Source: Ornatilinea sp. (lineage in GTDB: Bacteria > Chloroflexota > Anaerolineae > Anaerolineales > Anaerolineaceae). Taken from it: 41,857 nt of DNA. Below are positions 32,166 through 39,967 of the stretch, one piece after another. Numbering within the stretch: position 1 is the stretch's first letter; each line of letters opens with the position of its first letter. The DNA lies in assembly GCA_018433975.1 (NCBI GenBank), contig JAHDQE010000055.1:1-41857 (forward strand), written 5' to 3'. The notes below the pieces were generated by a model. The model had not been told where the DNA came from. It saw nothing but the letters and a program-made list of their open reading frames with translations, and did no database searches. The position numbers and the translations under genes were made by a program.

Positions 32166-33089
32166 ATGAAAGTATTCCGTACAATTAGTGGTGATGTTAA
32201 TGTTGAACAAATGGGGTTTACCTTATCTCATGAACATTTAATTACCCGACCACCCAATTACATTATTAATAAAGACCCTGATTTGCTGGTCGATGATGTT
32301 ACGAAACCAGTTAAAGAACTTGAGGTGTTCACAAAGGCGGGTGGAAAAACTCTGGTTGAAATGACACCGCGAGATTATGGGCGCAATGTGCCTGTTATGC
32401 TGGATGCCAGTCAAAAAACAGGGGTCCATGTGATTGCTACGACCGGCTATTTAAAAGGAGATTATTTTCCTAAAGAAGTAGAGCATATGACGGTTGCCCA
32501 ACTGGCGGATTATATGATCGGGGAAGTTCTGGAAGGGATGGATGGGACGGACTGTAAGGCTGGCGTGATTAAAGCCGGAAGCAGTTATAACTATATTAGC
32601 CCAGTGGAAGAAAAAGTATTTAAGGCTGCTGTAATTGCCTCAAAAAAGTCCGGGGCTCCTATTTCGACACATTGCCAGGTGGGAACGATGGGTGTCGAGC
32701 AGGTAGAGCTGGTCCTGAGAGAAGGACTGGATCCTTCTCGAATGATCGTTGGCCATGTGGGAGAAAACCCCGATTATTATCTGCATAAAAAAATGATGCG
32801 TTTAGGTGCTTATATCATTTATGATACGCCCAGTAAAGTGAAGTATGCGACGGACCAGTTACAGGTCGATTTGATTAAGAAGCTGGTTGAAGATGGTTTT
32901 GAGGATCAAATGATGCTTTCCTGTGATATGGGGCGCCGCAAATACTGGAAAAGTTACGGGGGCGGACCGGGCTTTGATTATATTCCGCTCAAGTTTGTGC
33001 CCAGATTGATTGACGAAGGGCTTCCGGAAGACGTTGCCCACAAATTTAATTTTGAAAACCCGGCAAAGGCTTTTCAATTCTTACCCTGA
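32166..33089 (+). CDS. Phosphotriesterase-family metal hydrolase 2 (probable phospho-sugar lactonase)
   Basis: A 307-residue PTE-family TIM barrel and paralogue of the enzyme at 28175. Ligands are H22 and H24 (TLSHEHL), K136 (VIKAGSS), H169 (STHCQVGTMG), H197 (VGHVGENPD) and D254 (LSCDMGRRKYWKSYGGGPG). Both copies keep the YGGGPG loop, but they differ widely elsewhere, so distinct substrates are plausible. ATG 32166 follows GAGGAGG with good spacing; the in-frame TTG at 32151 overlaps the ribosome site. A phosphatase gene follows after 14 nt. Confidence 0.88.
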   Translation: MKVFRTISGDVNVEQMGFTLSHEHLITRPPNYIINKDPDLLVDDVTKPVKELEVFTKAGGKTLVEMTPRDYGRNVPVMLDASQKTGVHVIATTGYLKGDYFPKEVEHMTVAQLADYMIGEVLEGMDGTDCKAGVIKAGSSYNYISPVEEKVFKAAVIASKKSGAPISTHCQVGTMGVEQVELVLREGLDPSRMIVGHVGENPDYYLHKKMMRLGAYIIYDTPSKVKYATDQLQVDLIKKLVEDGFEDQMMLSCDMGRRKYWKSYGGGPGFDYIPLKFVPRLIDEGLPEDVAHKFNFENPAKAFQFLP

Positions 33090-33103
33090 AGTATGAGAGA
33101 CCA

Positions 33104-33814
33104 ATGAGTCAAAAAAATTTCTTCAAAGTATCCCTTGATGAAATCACCAGATTGTTTATTGTTCGTCATGGAAAAACAGATGATAGTGCCGAAGGGCGTA
33201 TGTCCAGCAGGTCCAGGGATATATCCATCAATCAGGAAGGTGTTGAGCAGGTTAAACTGTTAGCTCAACGGCTGAAAGGATATGGCATATCGAAAATATA
33301 TTCAAGCCCTCAACGGCGTACTCGTGAGACTACAAAAATATTGAATGACCGGTTAAAAACCGAAGTCGTTTTTGATGAACGATTAATGGAATATGATTTT
33401 GGGGTTTTGTCTGACCGCACTCTGGGTGAAGTGGAGGAAGAATATCCTGATCTGTTTGACGAGATCATTACCTGGATTAACGCTTCCGCCACTTCAAACC
33501 TAGAGAGGGTCAATATTTCAGGAGCAGAGCCCTTTGATAAGCTTACCGAAAGGATAAATTCACTCACCCAGGCTTTGCTAAGCCAACACCTGGGTGAGAA
33601 AATTGTATTGGTGACCCATGGTGGTTTTATAAAATCGTTGCTCACCCATTATGCGGGTGGAAATATTTCCTTGCGGCATGGGCGTTTCATGGCAAGCACT
33701 GCCTCTTTAAGTGTGGTGGACTTCCATAATGGTATCCCAATGATTCAAAGTTTCAACGATACAGCCCATTTGAGGGAGGAGGAGGTCAGGTTTGGGCGTC
33801 CACTTGTTTTGTAG
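33104..33814 (+). CDS. Histidine phosphatase (phosphoglycerate-mutase superfamily)
   Basis: A 236-residue branch-1 histidine phosphatase. The catalytic motif is LFIVRHGKTDDSAEGR, with the second arginine in IYSSPQRRTRETTKIL, the acid in ERLMEYDFG and the second histidine in VLVTHGGFIKSLLTHY. It probably removes phosphate from a pathway intermediate or a side product; true mutase activity is less likely in this context. It lies between lactonase 2 and the ferredoxin subunit, 23 nt from the latter. Confidence 0.86.
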   Translation: MSQKNFFKVSLDEITRLFIVRHGKTDDSAEGRMSSRSRDISINQEGVEQVKLLAQRLKGYGISKIYSSPQRRTRETTKILNDRLKTEVVFDERLMEYDFGVLSDRTLGEVEEEYPDLFDEIITWINASATSNLERVNISGAEPFDKLTERINSLTQALLSQHLGEKIVLVTHGGFIKSLLTHYAGGNISLRHGRFMASTASLSVVDFHNGIPMIQSFNDTAHLREEEVRFGRPLVL

Positions 33815-33837
33815 AGGCGTTCATTAAAGGTGGAAAA

Positions 33838-34149
33838 ATGAAAGACCGACAACTTTTTTATCAACCGAATATCTGTACCGGCTGTAAGCAATGTATGATG
33901 GCATGTTCTCTTCTGTCAGGCGGAACTTGTGGTGTGGAAGATTCCTTGATACGGGTCCTGGTTCACCCGGAATTTGGGTTTGCGCAGGTTATTGTATCGG
34001 ATCAATGTCAATATACGGACTGTCAGGGCGGGTGTGTGAGTATTTGTAGTTTGAACGTTTTGAAGCTCGCAAAGGCATCTGAATGGAGTCGTTTAATTCA
34101 GGACGAAACGTGGGAGCCGGTTCCTGTTTTTCATAATGAAAGGTTTTAA
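33838..34149 (+). CDS. Small 4Fe-4S subunit paired with aldehyde ferredoxin oxidoreductase
   Basis: A 103-residue iron-sulfur protein. One ferredoxin motif is CTGCKQCMMAC near the N-terminus; the second cysteine group is CQYTDCQGGCVSIC (about 60-73), with one more Cys in GGTCGVED. It has the look of electron-transfer subunits encoded beside AOR-family enzymes. The next gene, the oxidoreductase, starts 2 nt after its stop, which supports a tight complex. It should take electrons from the tungsten enzyme to a ferredoxin or NAD-linked partner. Confidence 0.82.
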   Translation: MKDRQLFYQPNICTGCKQCMMACSLLSGGTCGVEDSLIRVLVHPEFGFAQVIVSDQCQYTDCQGGCVSICSLNVLKLAKASEWSRLIQDETWEPVPVFHNERF

Positions 34150-34151
34150 TC

Positions 34152-36038
34152 ATGCAGTGGTATGGGTATAACGGAAAAATTGCCGAAATCAACTTAACTA
34201 CGGGAGTTATACGCGATCGTGTATTAGATGAGGAGATCATACACAAATATGTAGGGGGGAGGGGTTTTGCAGTCAAGTTTCTTCTGGATTATGTTTCCAG
34301 TTCAGTTTCCCCATTGTCACCTGAAAACATCCTGGCCCTGGCTGCTGGTCCGCTTACCGGTACGATTGCACCTACTTCAGCGCGAATTTCATTTGCTTCC
34401 AAGGCTCCTGAAACCGGAATCATGACAACCGGAAATGCCGGAGGAACGTTTGGCACCAAATTGAAGTGGGCCGGTTATGATGGATTAATCATTCTGGGGA
34501 AAGCGAAGGAACCCGTTTATCTGCTGATTAATAATGGCAGCATCCAGATCCTTTCTGCCAGAGACCTTTGGGGAAAGACCGTTCAACAGACTGTTACGGC
34601 CATCCGGACTGTGCATAAAGATTCAAATTATTCAATCGCCTGTATTGGACCGGGTGGAGAGTCGCTGGCCTCAATAGCTACCATCATTATTGATCGTGTC
34701 CGTTCGGCTGGGCGGGGAGGATTGGGGGCCGTAATGGGAAGCAAGAACCTCAAAGCGATTGCCGTAACGGGCCAGCAGTCACTCCCAATCTATTCCCCGA
34801 AAAAATTCTGGCAATTATCGCTCAGAATGAACAAGCGGGCCAATGAAAAGGGGTATGTAAAGTCACGCTATGAGAAGGGAACCTACGGCGCATTAACCCG
34901 ATATAACAGTACCGGAGCATTATCTACCTATAATGCGCAGACTACTCATTTTGAACCGATCGAAAACATCGCGGCTGAAGCTTTTAACGCCCGGTTCAAA
35001 TACAGGACTAAGGCCTGTTTTAGCTGTTCGATTCCTTGCTGGCCTGTCTATATCGTCAAAGAGGGGCAGTTCACAGGCTTTCTCAGTGAGAGTGTCACCG
35101 CAACAACTTTCAAAGAACTGGGTGCGCGGTGCGGAGTAAGTGATATGGCAACCATATTGGTTGCACACTCAAGGTTAAATAATTATGGGCTGGATACGAT
35201 TTCTGCTCCGGCAACCATAGCGTTCGCGATGGAATGCTACGAAAAGGGCATTCTTACGAAAGCGGATACGGGCGGGCTGGAGCTGGAATGGGGACGTGGT
35301 GATGTTCTGCTGGAGCTGATTGAACAGATGGCATATGGGAAAGGGCTGGGCAAAGAACTCAGTTATGGCGTTCGTGCCTGTTCGCAAGCCTGGGGAATGG
35401 GCTCCGAAAATTTTGCGCTGCACGTAAAAGGAATGGAAACCGTTGCTACGGACCCGCGTGGCTTACCGGCCTGGGGGTTGGGCTATGCTACTTCAAGCCG
35501 TGGTGCCTGTCACATGCGGGCCTATTCGAATTTTGAGTATAAAGGGTTGTCTGATGAAGAGATGCTGCGCATCGCGGGTACAACCCGAATTGCCGAACGG
35601 TATGAGACTGAGGGCAAAGGGAAAGCAGTCGCTTATCTGGAGAATATGCGTGCTTATGGCGATTCTCTCGGGTTATGCCACATTCTCACCCGCGGGGAGC
35701 TGGGTTTCCCGGAAGTATTATCCGAGATGTTAGAAGCGGCTACCGGCGTTCATCTGGAAGCGGAAGAACTTCTTCAGGTTGGAGAACGGATCATGAACAT
35801 GGAAAGAATCTTTAACCTCAAGAACGGGTTGACGCCTGCTGATGATACACTACCCAAACGCTACACTAATGAGCCTGTACCGGATGGACCGGCAAAAGGA
35901 AAAGTATGCGAGCTTGCGCCAATGCTGGATGAATACTATGTTGCAAGAAATTGGGATCGTGATAGTGGATATCCTATGCCTGAAAAAACAAGCCAATTAG
36001 GCCTGGACTGTTTTTTAGCTGAAAGATCAGGAACTTAA
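34152..36038 (+). CDS. Tungsten-type aldehyde ferredoxin oxidoreductase (AOR family)
   Basis: A 628-residue AOR-family enzyme with a bis-pterin tungsten (or molybdenum) centre and one 4Fe-4S cluster. The N-terminal domain shows EIIHKYVGGRGFAVKFLLDY, AAGPLTGTIAPTSAR and GRGGLGAVMGSKNLKAIAV. Cluster cysteines are C289, C292, C296 (ACFSCSIPC) and C509 (DSLGLCHIL). NNYGLDTIS is the pterin-contact motif. Such enzymes oxidise aldehydes to acids with ferredoxin. Here the likely substrate is the aldehyde released by the class II aldolase of the same operon, which would link sugar breakdown to reduced ferredoxin. Its iron-sulfur partner is encoded directly upstream. Confidence 0.92.
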   Translation: MQWYGYNGKIAEINLTTGVIRDRVLDEEIIHKYVGGRGFAVKFLLDYVSSSVSPLSPENILALAAGPLTGTIAPTSARISFASKAPETGIMTTGNAGGTFGTKLKWAGYDGLIILGKAKEPVYLLINNGSIQILSARDLWGKTVQQTVTAIRTVHKDSNYSIACIGPGGESLASIATIIIDRVRSAGRGGLGAVMGSKNLKAIAVTGQQSLPIYSPKKFWQLSLRMNKRANEKGYVKSRYEKGTYGALTRYNSTGALSTYNAQTTHFEPIENIAAEAFNARFKYRTKACFSCSIPCWPVYIVKEGQFTGFLSESVTATTFKELGARCGVSDMATILVAHSRLNNYGLDTISAPATIAFAMECYEKGILTKADTGGLELEWGRGDVLLELIEQMAYGKGLGKELSYGVRACSQAWGMGSENFALHVKGMETVATDPRGLPAWGLGYATSSRGACHMRAYSNFEYKGLSDEEMLRIAGTTRIAERYETEGKGKAVAYLENMRAYGDSLGLCHILTRGELGFPEVLSEMLEAATGVHLEAEELLQVGERIMNMERIFNLKNGLTPADDTLPKRYTNEPVPDGPAKGKVCELAPMLDEYYVARNWDRDSGYPMPEKTSQLGLDCFLAERSGT

Positions 36039-36087
36039 AATCAGGTTCACTTCTTCCAGAATTAAATGCCTGTTACAAATAAAAATT

Positions 36088-37116
36088 ATGAGCGGATACG
36101 CTATTATTAAAGATAACGTTGAGTTTAATAACCCCGAAAGAATAGGGCTGCGGTTTAACAGCGTGGGTTTTAGCGATGTGTTACGGATTTATCCTCAAAT
36201 CCCCAGGCACCTTCGCAGTAGTGCAGAAGCCGTCAGCATGCTTAATAAGCCCCATACAATGCTGGGAAAGCTGGATGAATGGGGATGTCGTTGGGATGCC
36301 GGACATGTGTCTGATGGCGGATATGGTTTGGTGGTGGAGAATCCATTGAAGGATTTGAAACAGGTGGATCAATATGTGTTTCCGGACCCTATGGCCGCAG
36401 GCCGGTTTGATGGACTGGAAGCAGCCCTATCTCAAGCGGATGGACGTTATGTCCAGTTGAACAGTCCTTACTGTATGTTTGAAAGGATGCATTTCCTACG
36501 CGGCTTTGATAAGGTACTTTTGGATCTGTATGCGGATCGGGATTTTATCGAATATCTTGCGGATCAACTGATAGAATATCAAATCGGTATTGTTAAGGAA
36601 GCAGGCCGGTTGGGGAAGGGGAGAATTCACTGTTTTGATACAACGGACGATTGGGGCACGCAGAATAACATTTTTATCCGGCCTGATATGTGGCGGAGAA
36701 TTTTTAAACCCAGGTACCAGCGGTTGATCGATTGTGTGCACCGGAATGGAATGCATTTTCGTTTTCATTCAGATGGTAAAATCAATTCGATTTTAGGTGA
36801 TTTTGTGGAATTAGGGGTAGACATTTTTAATATTCACCAGCCAAGATTGCTCGGGATTCAAGATGTTCGGGATCAACTGCGGGGAAAAATTTGTATTGAA
36901 GCTTCTGTAGATATTCAGGCTACTCTTCCATCCAATAATAAGAAGTTGATTGAAGAAGAGGTCAAAGCTATTGTGGAAAATTGGGCGACAAAAAAGGGCG
37001 GGCTGATTGGTGTTGAATATCGGCATCTTAATGCAATTGGTGCTTCTAAAGAAGCGCTTGAATGGGAATTGGCCTGCTTTAAAAAATATGGTTCTTCATT
37101 TGGGAAAGATTTTTAA
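36088..37116 (+). CDS. Uroporphyrinogen-decarboxylase-family protein
   Basis: A 342-residue protein of the UROD/MtaA-type TIM-barrel family: DDWGTQNNIFIRPDMWRRIFKPRYQRLIDCVHRNGMHFRFHSDGKINSILGDFVELGVDIFNIHQP, with HCFDTTDD before it. Many such proteins are not heme enzymes but methyltransferases or of unknown role. No corrinoid-binding protein or reactivase is encoded nearby, and no heme genes. The His-rich HFRFHSDG region could bind zinc as in methyl-transfer members. The ribosome site is weak. It lies 49 nt after AOR and 29 nt before the regulator, so it belongs to the operon; its job there is unclear. Confidence 0.82.
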   Translation: MSGYAIIKDNVEFNNPERIGLRFNSVGFSDVLRIYPQIPRHLRSSAEAVSMLNKPHTMLGKLDEWGCRWDAGHVSDGGYGLVVENPLKDLKQVDQYVFPDPMAAGRFDGLEAALSQADGRYVQLNSPYCMFERMHFLRGFDKVLLDLYADRDFIEYLADQLIEYQIGIVKEAGRLGKGRIHCFDTTDDWGTQNNIFIRPDMWRRIFKPRYQRLIDCVHRNGMHFRFHSDGKINSILGDFVELGVDIFNIHQPRLLGIQDVRDQLRGKICIEASVDIQATLPSNNKKLIEEEVKAIVENWATKKGGLIGVEYRHLNAIGASKEALEWELACFKKYGSSFGKDF

Positions 37117-37145
37117 GATCATGAGAATTAACAATTGGGGATTCT

Positions 37146-38084
37146 ATGGATGATAGACAACTGCTGGTGAGAATTGCAAGATTATATTACGAACAGAAGA
37201 AAACGCATGCCGAAATCGGAGACCTTATCCATGTTTCGCGGTTTACCGTTTCACGTTTGCTTCAAAGGGCACAAGAGCTTGGCATTGTGGAAATTAAGAT
37301 TCATGATCAATGGGAGGAATCTGAGCTGCTGGCTGAACAATTGTGTGCGGAATTTTCCCTTAAAGAAGCCATTGTTTTAATACGCCGGGAGCGGTCTGAT
37401 ACGGAGCTGCGGGAAGGTTTGGGCTATCTGGCGGCCAACTATCTGGACCGGCATTTGCAGCCTGGCTGGACATTGGGTATTTCGTGGGGAAGAACGCTGG
37501 ACAGTCTGGTAGCCATGCTGCAGCCAAGTGAAAAAAAGGCTATCAAAGTTGTCCAGATGATGGGACACGCTGGTTTGAAAAACCCTGAAATTGACGGGCC
37601 GGACCTTACACGGCGTCTTGCCGAGAAATATGAAAGCGAGTATTTTTATTTGCCGGCGCCTTTAATTGTTGAAAACGTCAAATTAAAAGAGGAATTGATT
37701 AAACAGCCCAGCATTAAAGAAGTGCTTGCTGTTGCACACAATGCAAATATCGTTGTTTCTGGCGTTGGCACACTGGATATGGTGGATTACTCCGTCTGGG
37801 CGGGCTATCTGACAGAGATGGATGTGGTGAACCTGATCAAAAATGGGGCCATCGGGCATGTTTGCGGCCAGTTTTTTGATACTCAGGGCCGGTTGTTGGA
37901 TATTGATATTAATAAACGGTTTATCGGATTGAACCTGGAAGAAATGAAACAGATCGATCATGTGGTCTGCGTGGCCGGTGGTACTTCAAAGTACCCGGCA
38001 ATCTTGGGGGGGCTGCGTGGTGGTTTATTCAACGTATTGATCACGGACGATATGGTCGCAAAGGAGATCTTAAAAGCAGCCTGA
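37146..38084 (+). CDS. SorC/DeoR-type sugar-responsive transcriptional regulator
   Basis: A 312-residue SorC-family regulator. The N-terminal helix-turn-helix is LVRIARLYYEQKKTHAEIGDLIHVSRFTVSRLLQRAQELGIVEI (about 7-50). The effector domain has LQPGWTLGISWGRTLDSLVAML, VVQMMGHAGL, VVSGVGTLD, HVCGQFFDTQGRLLDIDINKRFIGL and HVVCVAGGTSKYPAILGGLRGGLFNVLITDD, the phospho-sugar-binding fold of the family. As the last gene of the operon it most likely senses a phosphorylated pathway intermediate and controls the promoter at 28115. A strong terminator follows. Confidence 0.9.
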   Translation: MDDRQLLVRIARLYYEQKKTHAEIGDLIHVSRFTVSRLLQRAQELGIVEIKIHDQWEESELLAEQLCAEFSLKEAIVLIRRERSDTELREGLGYLAANYLDRHLQPGWTLGISWGRTLDSLVAMLQPSEKKAIKVVQMMGHAGLKNPEIDGPDLTRRLAEKYESEYFYLPAPLIVENVKLKEELIKQPSIKEVLAVAHNANIVVSGVGTLDMVDYSVWAGYLTEMDVVNLIKNGAIGHVCGQFFDTQGRLLDIDINKRFIGLNLEEMKQIDHVVCVAGGTSKYPAILGGLRGGLFNVLITDDMVAKEILKAA

Positions 38085-38150
38085 TCGTCGTGCAAAAATG
38101 TGCTGAAATGATTGCAGCGCAGTTATCCTGAATTTGTTCTGCATCTGCTT

Positions 38151-38189
38151 AAAAGCGAGGCTGAGGAATGTTCCTCAGCCTCGCTTTTT
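38151..38189 (+). terminator. Terminator of the PTS/AOR operon
   Basis: A perfect 17-bp stem (AAAAGCGAGGCTGAGGA at 38151-38167, complement 38172-38188) with a 4-nt loop ATGT and a trailing T-run. The A-rich 5' flank would also allow function on the minus strand. Confidence 0.92.
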
Positions 38190-38285
38190 GGTATTTCCCG
38201 GTTGGAAATAACCGGTTCTTTTGGGGAATAATATTACTTCAATTCAATAATACAAAGCGGGAGAATCGTTCGCTCTAAAAATATC

Positions 38286-38633
38286 CTAGGGAGAAGTGCG
38301 GCCCCAGTCATCCTCCAGGCGGGTGATGTCATCTTCCACACAGATGCCCAGCTGGGTCTCGATGATGACCATGAAATCCTCTCCGTCGTTTTCAACCCGG
38401 TGCACCTGTCCTTTTTTAATGAAAATGGCATCTCCGCTGGCGACATCCTGCACGGTATCATCCAGGGTTAATTTCCCCGAACCGCTCACGATCACCCAGT
38501 GTTCGGCGCGCAAAGCGTGCTTCTGGAGCGAAAGCCTTTTTCCGGGGTTGACGACGATTCGTTTAACCCGGTAACCGGGCTCGTTTAAGTATTCTTCCCA
38601 GCGCCCCCATGGGCGGTTATCTGAATCAATCAT
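38286..38633 (-). CDS. Cupin, mannose-6-phosphate isomerase type II-like
   Basis: A 115-residue single cupin matching the C-terminal domain of type II phosphomannose isomerases: PWGRWEEYLNEPGYRVKRIVVNPGKRLSLQKHALRAEHWVIVSGSGKLTLDD, then GDAIFIKKGQVHRVENDGEDFMVIIETQLG and the ending ITRLEDDWGR. Metal-binding residues are in QKHALRAEHW and the distal QVHRV histidine. It may isomerise a hexose phosphate, or be a non-catalytic sugar-binding cupin. AAAGGAG precedes ATG 38633. It is convergent with the operon ending at 38189 and divergent from the rbs unit. Confidence 0.82.
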   Translation of the reverse strand: MIDSDNRPWGRWEEYLNEPGYRVKRIVVNPGKRLSLQKHALRAEHWVIVSGSGKLTLDDTVQDVASGDAIFIKKGQVHRVENDGEDFMVIIETQLGICVEDDITRLEDDWGRTSP

Positions 38634-38841
38634 AATGAATCTCCTTTGGTGAAAATGAACCTGTGGCCTAATTTTACCTTAGAAGAGTCGGAAATTGGGT
38701 GTTGTGTAAACCGATCGACTCCATTTTGTAAACTGGTATGGTGTGTCTGCGGCGGAGCGGGGGAGTTTGTTTTGCTTTAAATCCGGTGCAGCTGTTTTCC
38801 GCGAAAATATTTCTTCCTTGGTCTGAAACAGAAATTGCTGC

Positions 38842-38871
38842 TTGACAAAGTAAAGTTAAAAGTGCTATATT
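38842..38871 (+). promoter_or_regulatory. Promoter of the LacI-rbs unit
   Basis: TTGACA (38842-38847) and TATATT (38866-38871) are spaced 18 bp. The operator palindrome begins 5 bp after the -10 element. Confidence 0.72.
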
Positions 38872-38875
38872 ATAG

Positions 38876-38911
38876 CTAATCGATTGCGCAATCGATTGCG
38901 CAATCGATTAG
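38876..38911. promoter_or_regulatory. 36-bp perfect palindrome with repeated TTGCGCAA cores, LacI-type operator
   Basis: The stretch 38876-38911 is a perfect palindrome centred on ATCGAT (38891-38896). It consists of a 12-nt unit AATCGATTGCGC repeated in tandem, so it holds two overlapping ATTGCGCAAT sites 12 bp apart, each with the central CG expected for LacI-family operators. It overlaps the transcription start region of the regulator's own gene. Confidence 0.8.
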
Positions 38912-38950
38912 TCGAGAAAAAGTTATTTGAGATTGAATGGATTAAGAAAA

Positions 38951-39967
38951 ATGAAACGAATGACGATGAAGGATGTTGCGGATTTAGCCGGTGTTTCAAA
39001 AACAACGGTATCTCATGTGATCAATGAGACAAGGTTTGTTGAAGTTTCAACGCGCAATAAAGTTCTTCAGGCCATGAAAGACTTGGGTTACCACCCGAAC
39101 ACTGTGGCTCGCAGCCTCAGGAGCGGCGAAACCAAAACAATCGGGATGATCGTTCCGGATTCGACGAACCTCTTTTTTGCGGATATTGCCAGAAGAATTG
39201 AAAATTATGGCTACGAAAATGGGTACAGCGTAATTCTGTGTAACAGCGACAACAACATTGATAAGCAGCAAAACTACATTGACACGCTCATTTCCAAGCA
39301 GGTTGACGGGGTCATATTCATCTCTTCCGGCGAATCTAAAGCAGATTTACAACGACTCTCGGAAAGCGGAATCCCGATAGTTGTTGCCGACCGTGTCGTT
39401 CCGCTTAGCCTGGCAGATGTTGTGCTGATCAACAATGAAGAGGCGGGATACATTGCTACAAAATATTTAATTGATCTCGGGCATCGGCGGATTGCCTGCA
39501 TCACAGGTTCGTCGGAATTAAACCCCAGTATGCGCCGGGTCGAAGGATATCGCCGGGCTCTTTCGGAAAGTGAGATTTCGGTTCCTGAAGAGTACATTGT
39601 TCAGGGTGATTTCCAATTTCAGAGCGGCGAACTAATGATGACGAAGTTGATGAAATTGCCGCAACGACCCACAGCAGTATTTGTTTTGAATGACATGATG
39701 GCAATCGGGGCTGTAAGCGCAGCACGAAGACTGGGTGTCGATGTTCCGGATGATGTTTCCATTATGGGCTTTGATGATATTGCTTTGTCGTCTTTACTTC
39801 ACCCTTCGCTCTCCACAATGGCCCAGCCTACAGAGGAAATGGCCCGTTTGGCAGTGGAATTGCTGATCCAAAAAATAGCCCATCAGGATGTTGACCATGA
39901 AAATAAAAAGCATGTGTTAAATGCCGTACTTATTGTTAGAGACTCAACGAAAGCTTTAGGAGGATAG
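38951..39967 (+). CDS. LacI-family transcriptional regulator (likely ribose regulator, RbsR-like)
   Basis: A 338-residue LacI/GalR-type repressor. The helix-turn-helix reads MTMKDVADLAGVSKTTVSHVINETRFVEVSTRNKVLQAMKDLGYHPNTVARSLRSG; the effector domain has IGMIVPDSTNLFFADIARRIENYGYENGYSVILCNSDNN and MGFDDIALSSLLHPSLSTMAQP. It should repress the unit through the 36-bp palindrome and respond to ribose, judged by rbsK and rbsD behind it. ATG 38951 fits family N-termini (MKRMTMKDVADLAGVS); 38960 and 38966 are alternatives. Its end carries the AGGAGG of rbsK, and the stop codon directly abuts the rbsK start. Confidence 0.9.
   Translation: MKRMTMKDVADLAGVSKTTVSHVINETRFVEVSTRNKVLQAMKDLGYHPNTVARSLRSGETKTIGMIVPDSTNLFFADIARRIENYGYENGYSVILCNSDNNIDKQQNYIDTLISKQVDGVIFISSGESKADLQRLSESGIPIVVADRVVPLSLADVVLINNEEAGYIATKYLIDLGHRRIACITGSSELNPSMRRVEGYRRALSESEISVPEEYIVQGDFQFQSGELMMTKLMKLPQRPTAVFVLNDMMAIGAVSAARRLGVDVPDDVSIMGFDDIALSSLLHPSLSTMAQPTEEMARLAVELLIQKIAHQDVDHENKKHVLNAVLIVRDSTKALGG

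Larger units (their letters stand above)
38634..38950. other. Divergent control region between cupin and rbs unit
   Basis: Besides the ribosome site of the cupin gene at its left end, these 317 bases hold the rbs promoter (38842-38871) and the 36-bp palindrome (38876-38911). Nothing coding was seen. Confidence 0.5.

Noticed and set aside
36088..37116. Heme biosynthesis enzyme hemE
   Set aside because: The UROD fold is present, but the context is sugar metabolism and there are no other heme genes; the sequence reads more like the divergent UROD-like methyltransferase group.
38876..38911. Short CRISPR-like or satellite repeat
   Set aside because: The units are contiguous with no spacers, form a perfect palindrome and sit at a LacI promoter, so an operator explains them better.
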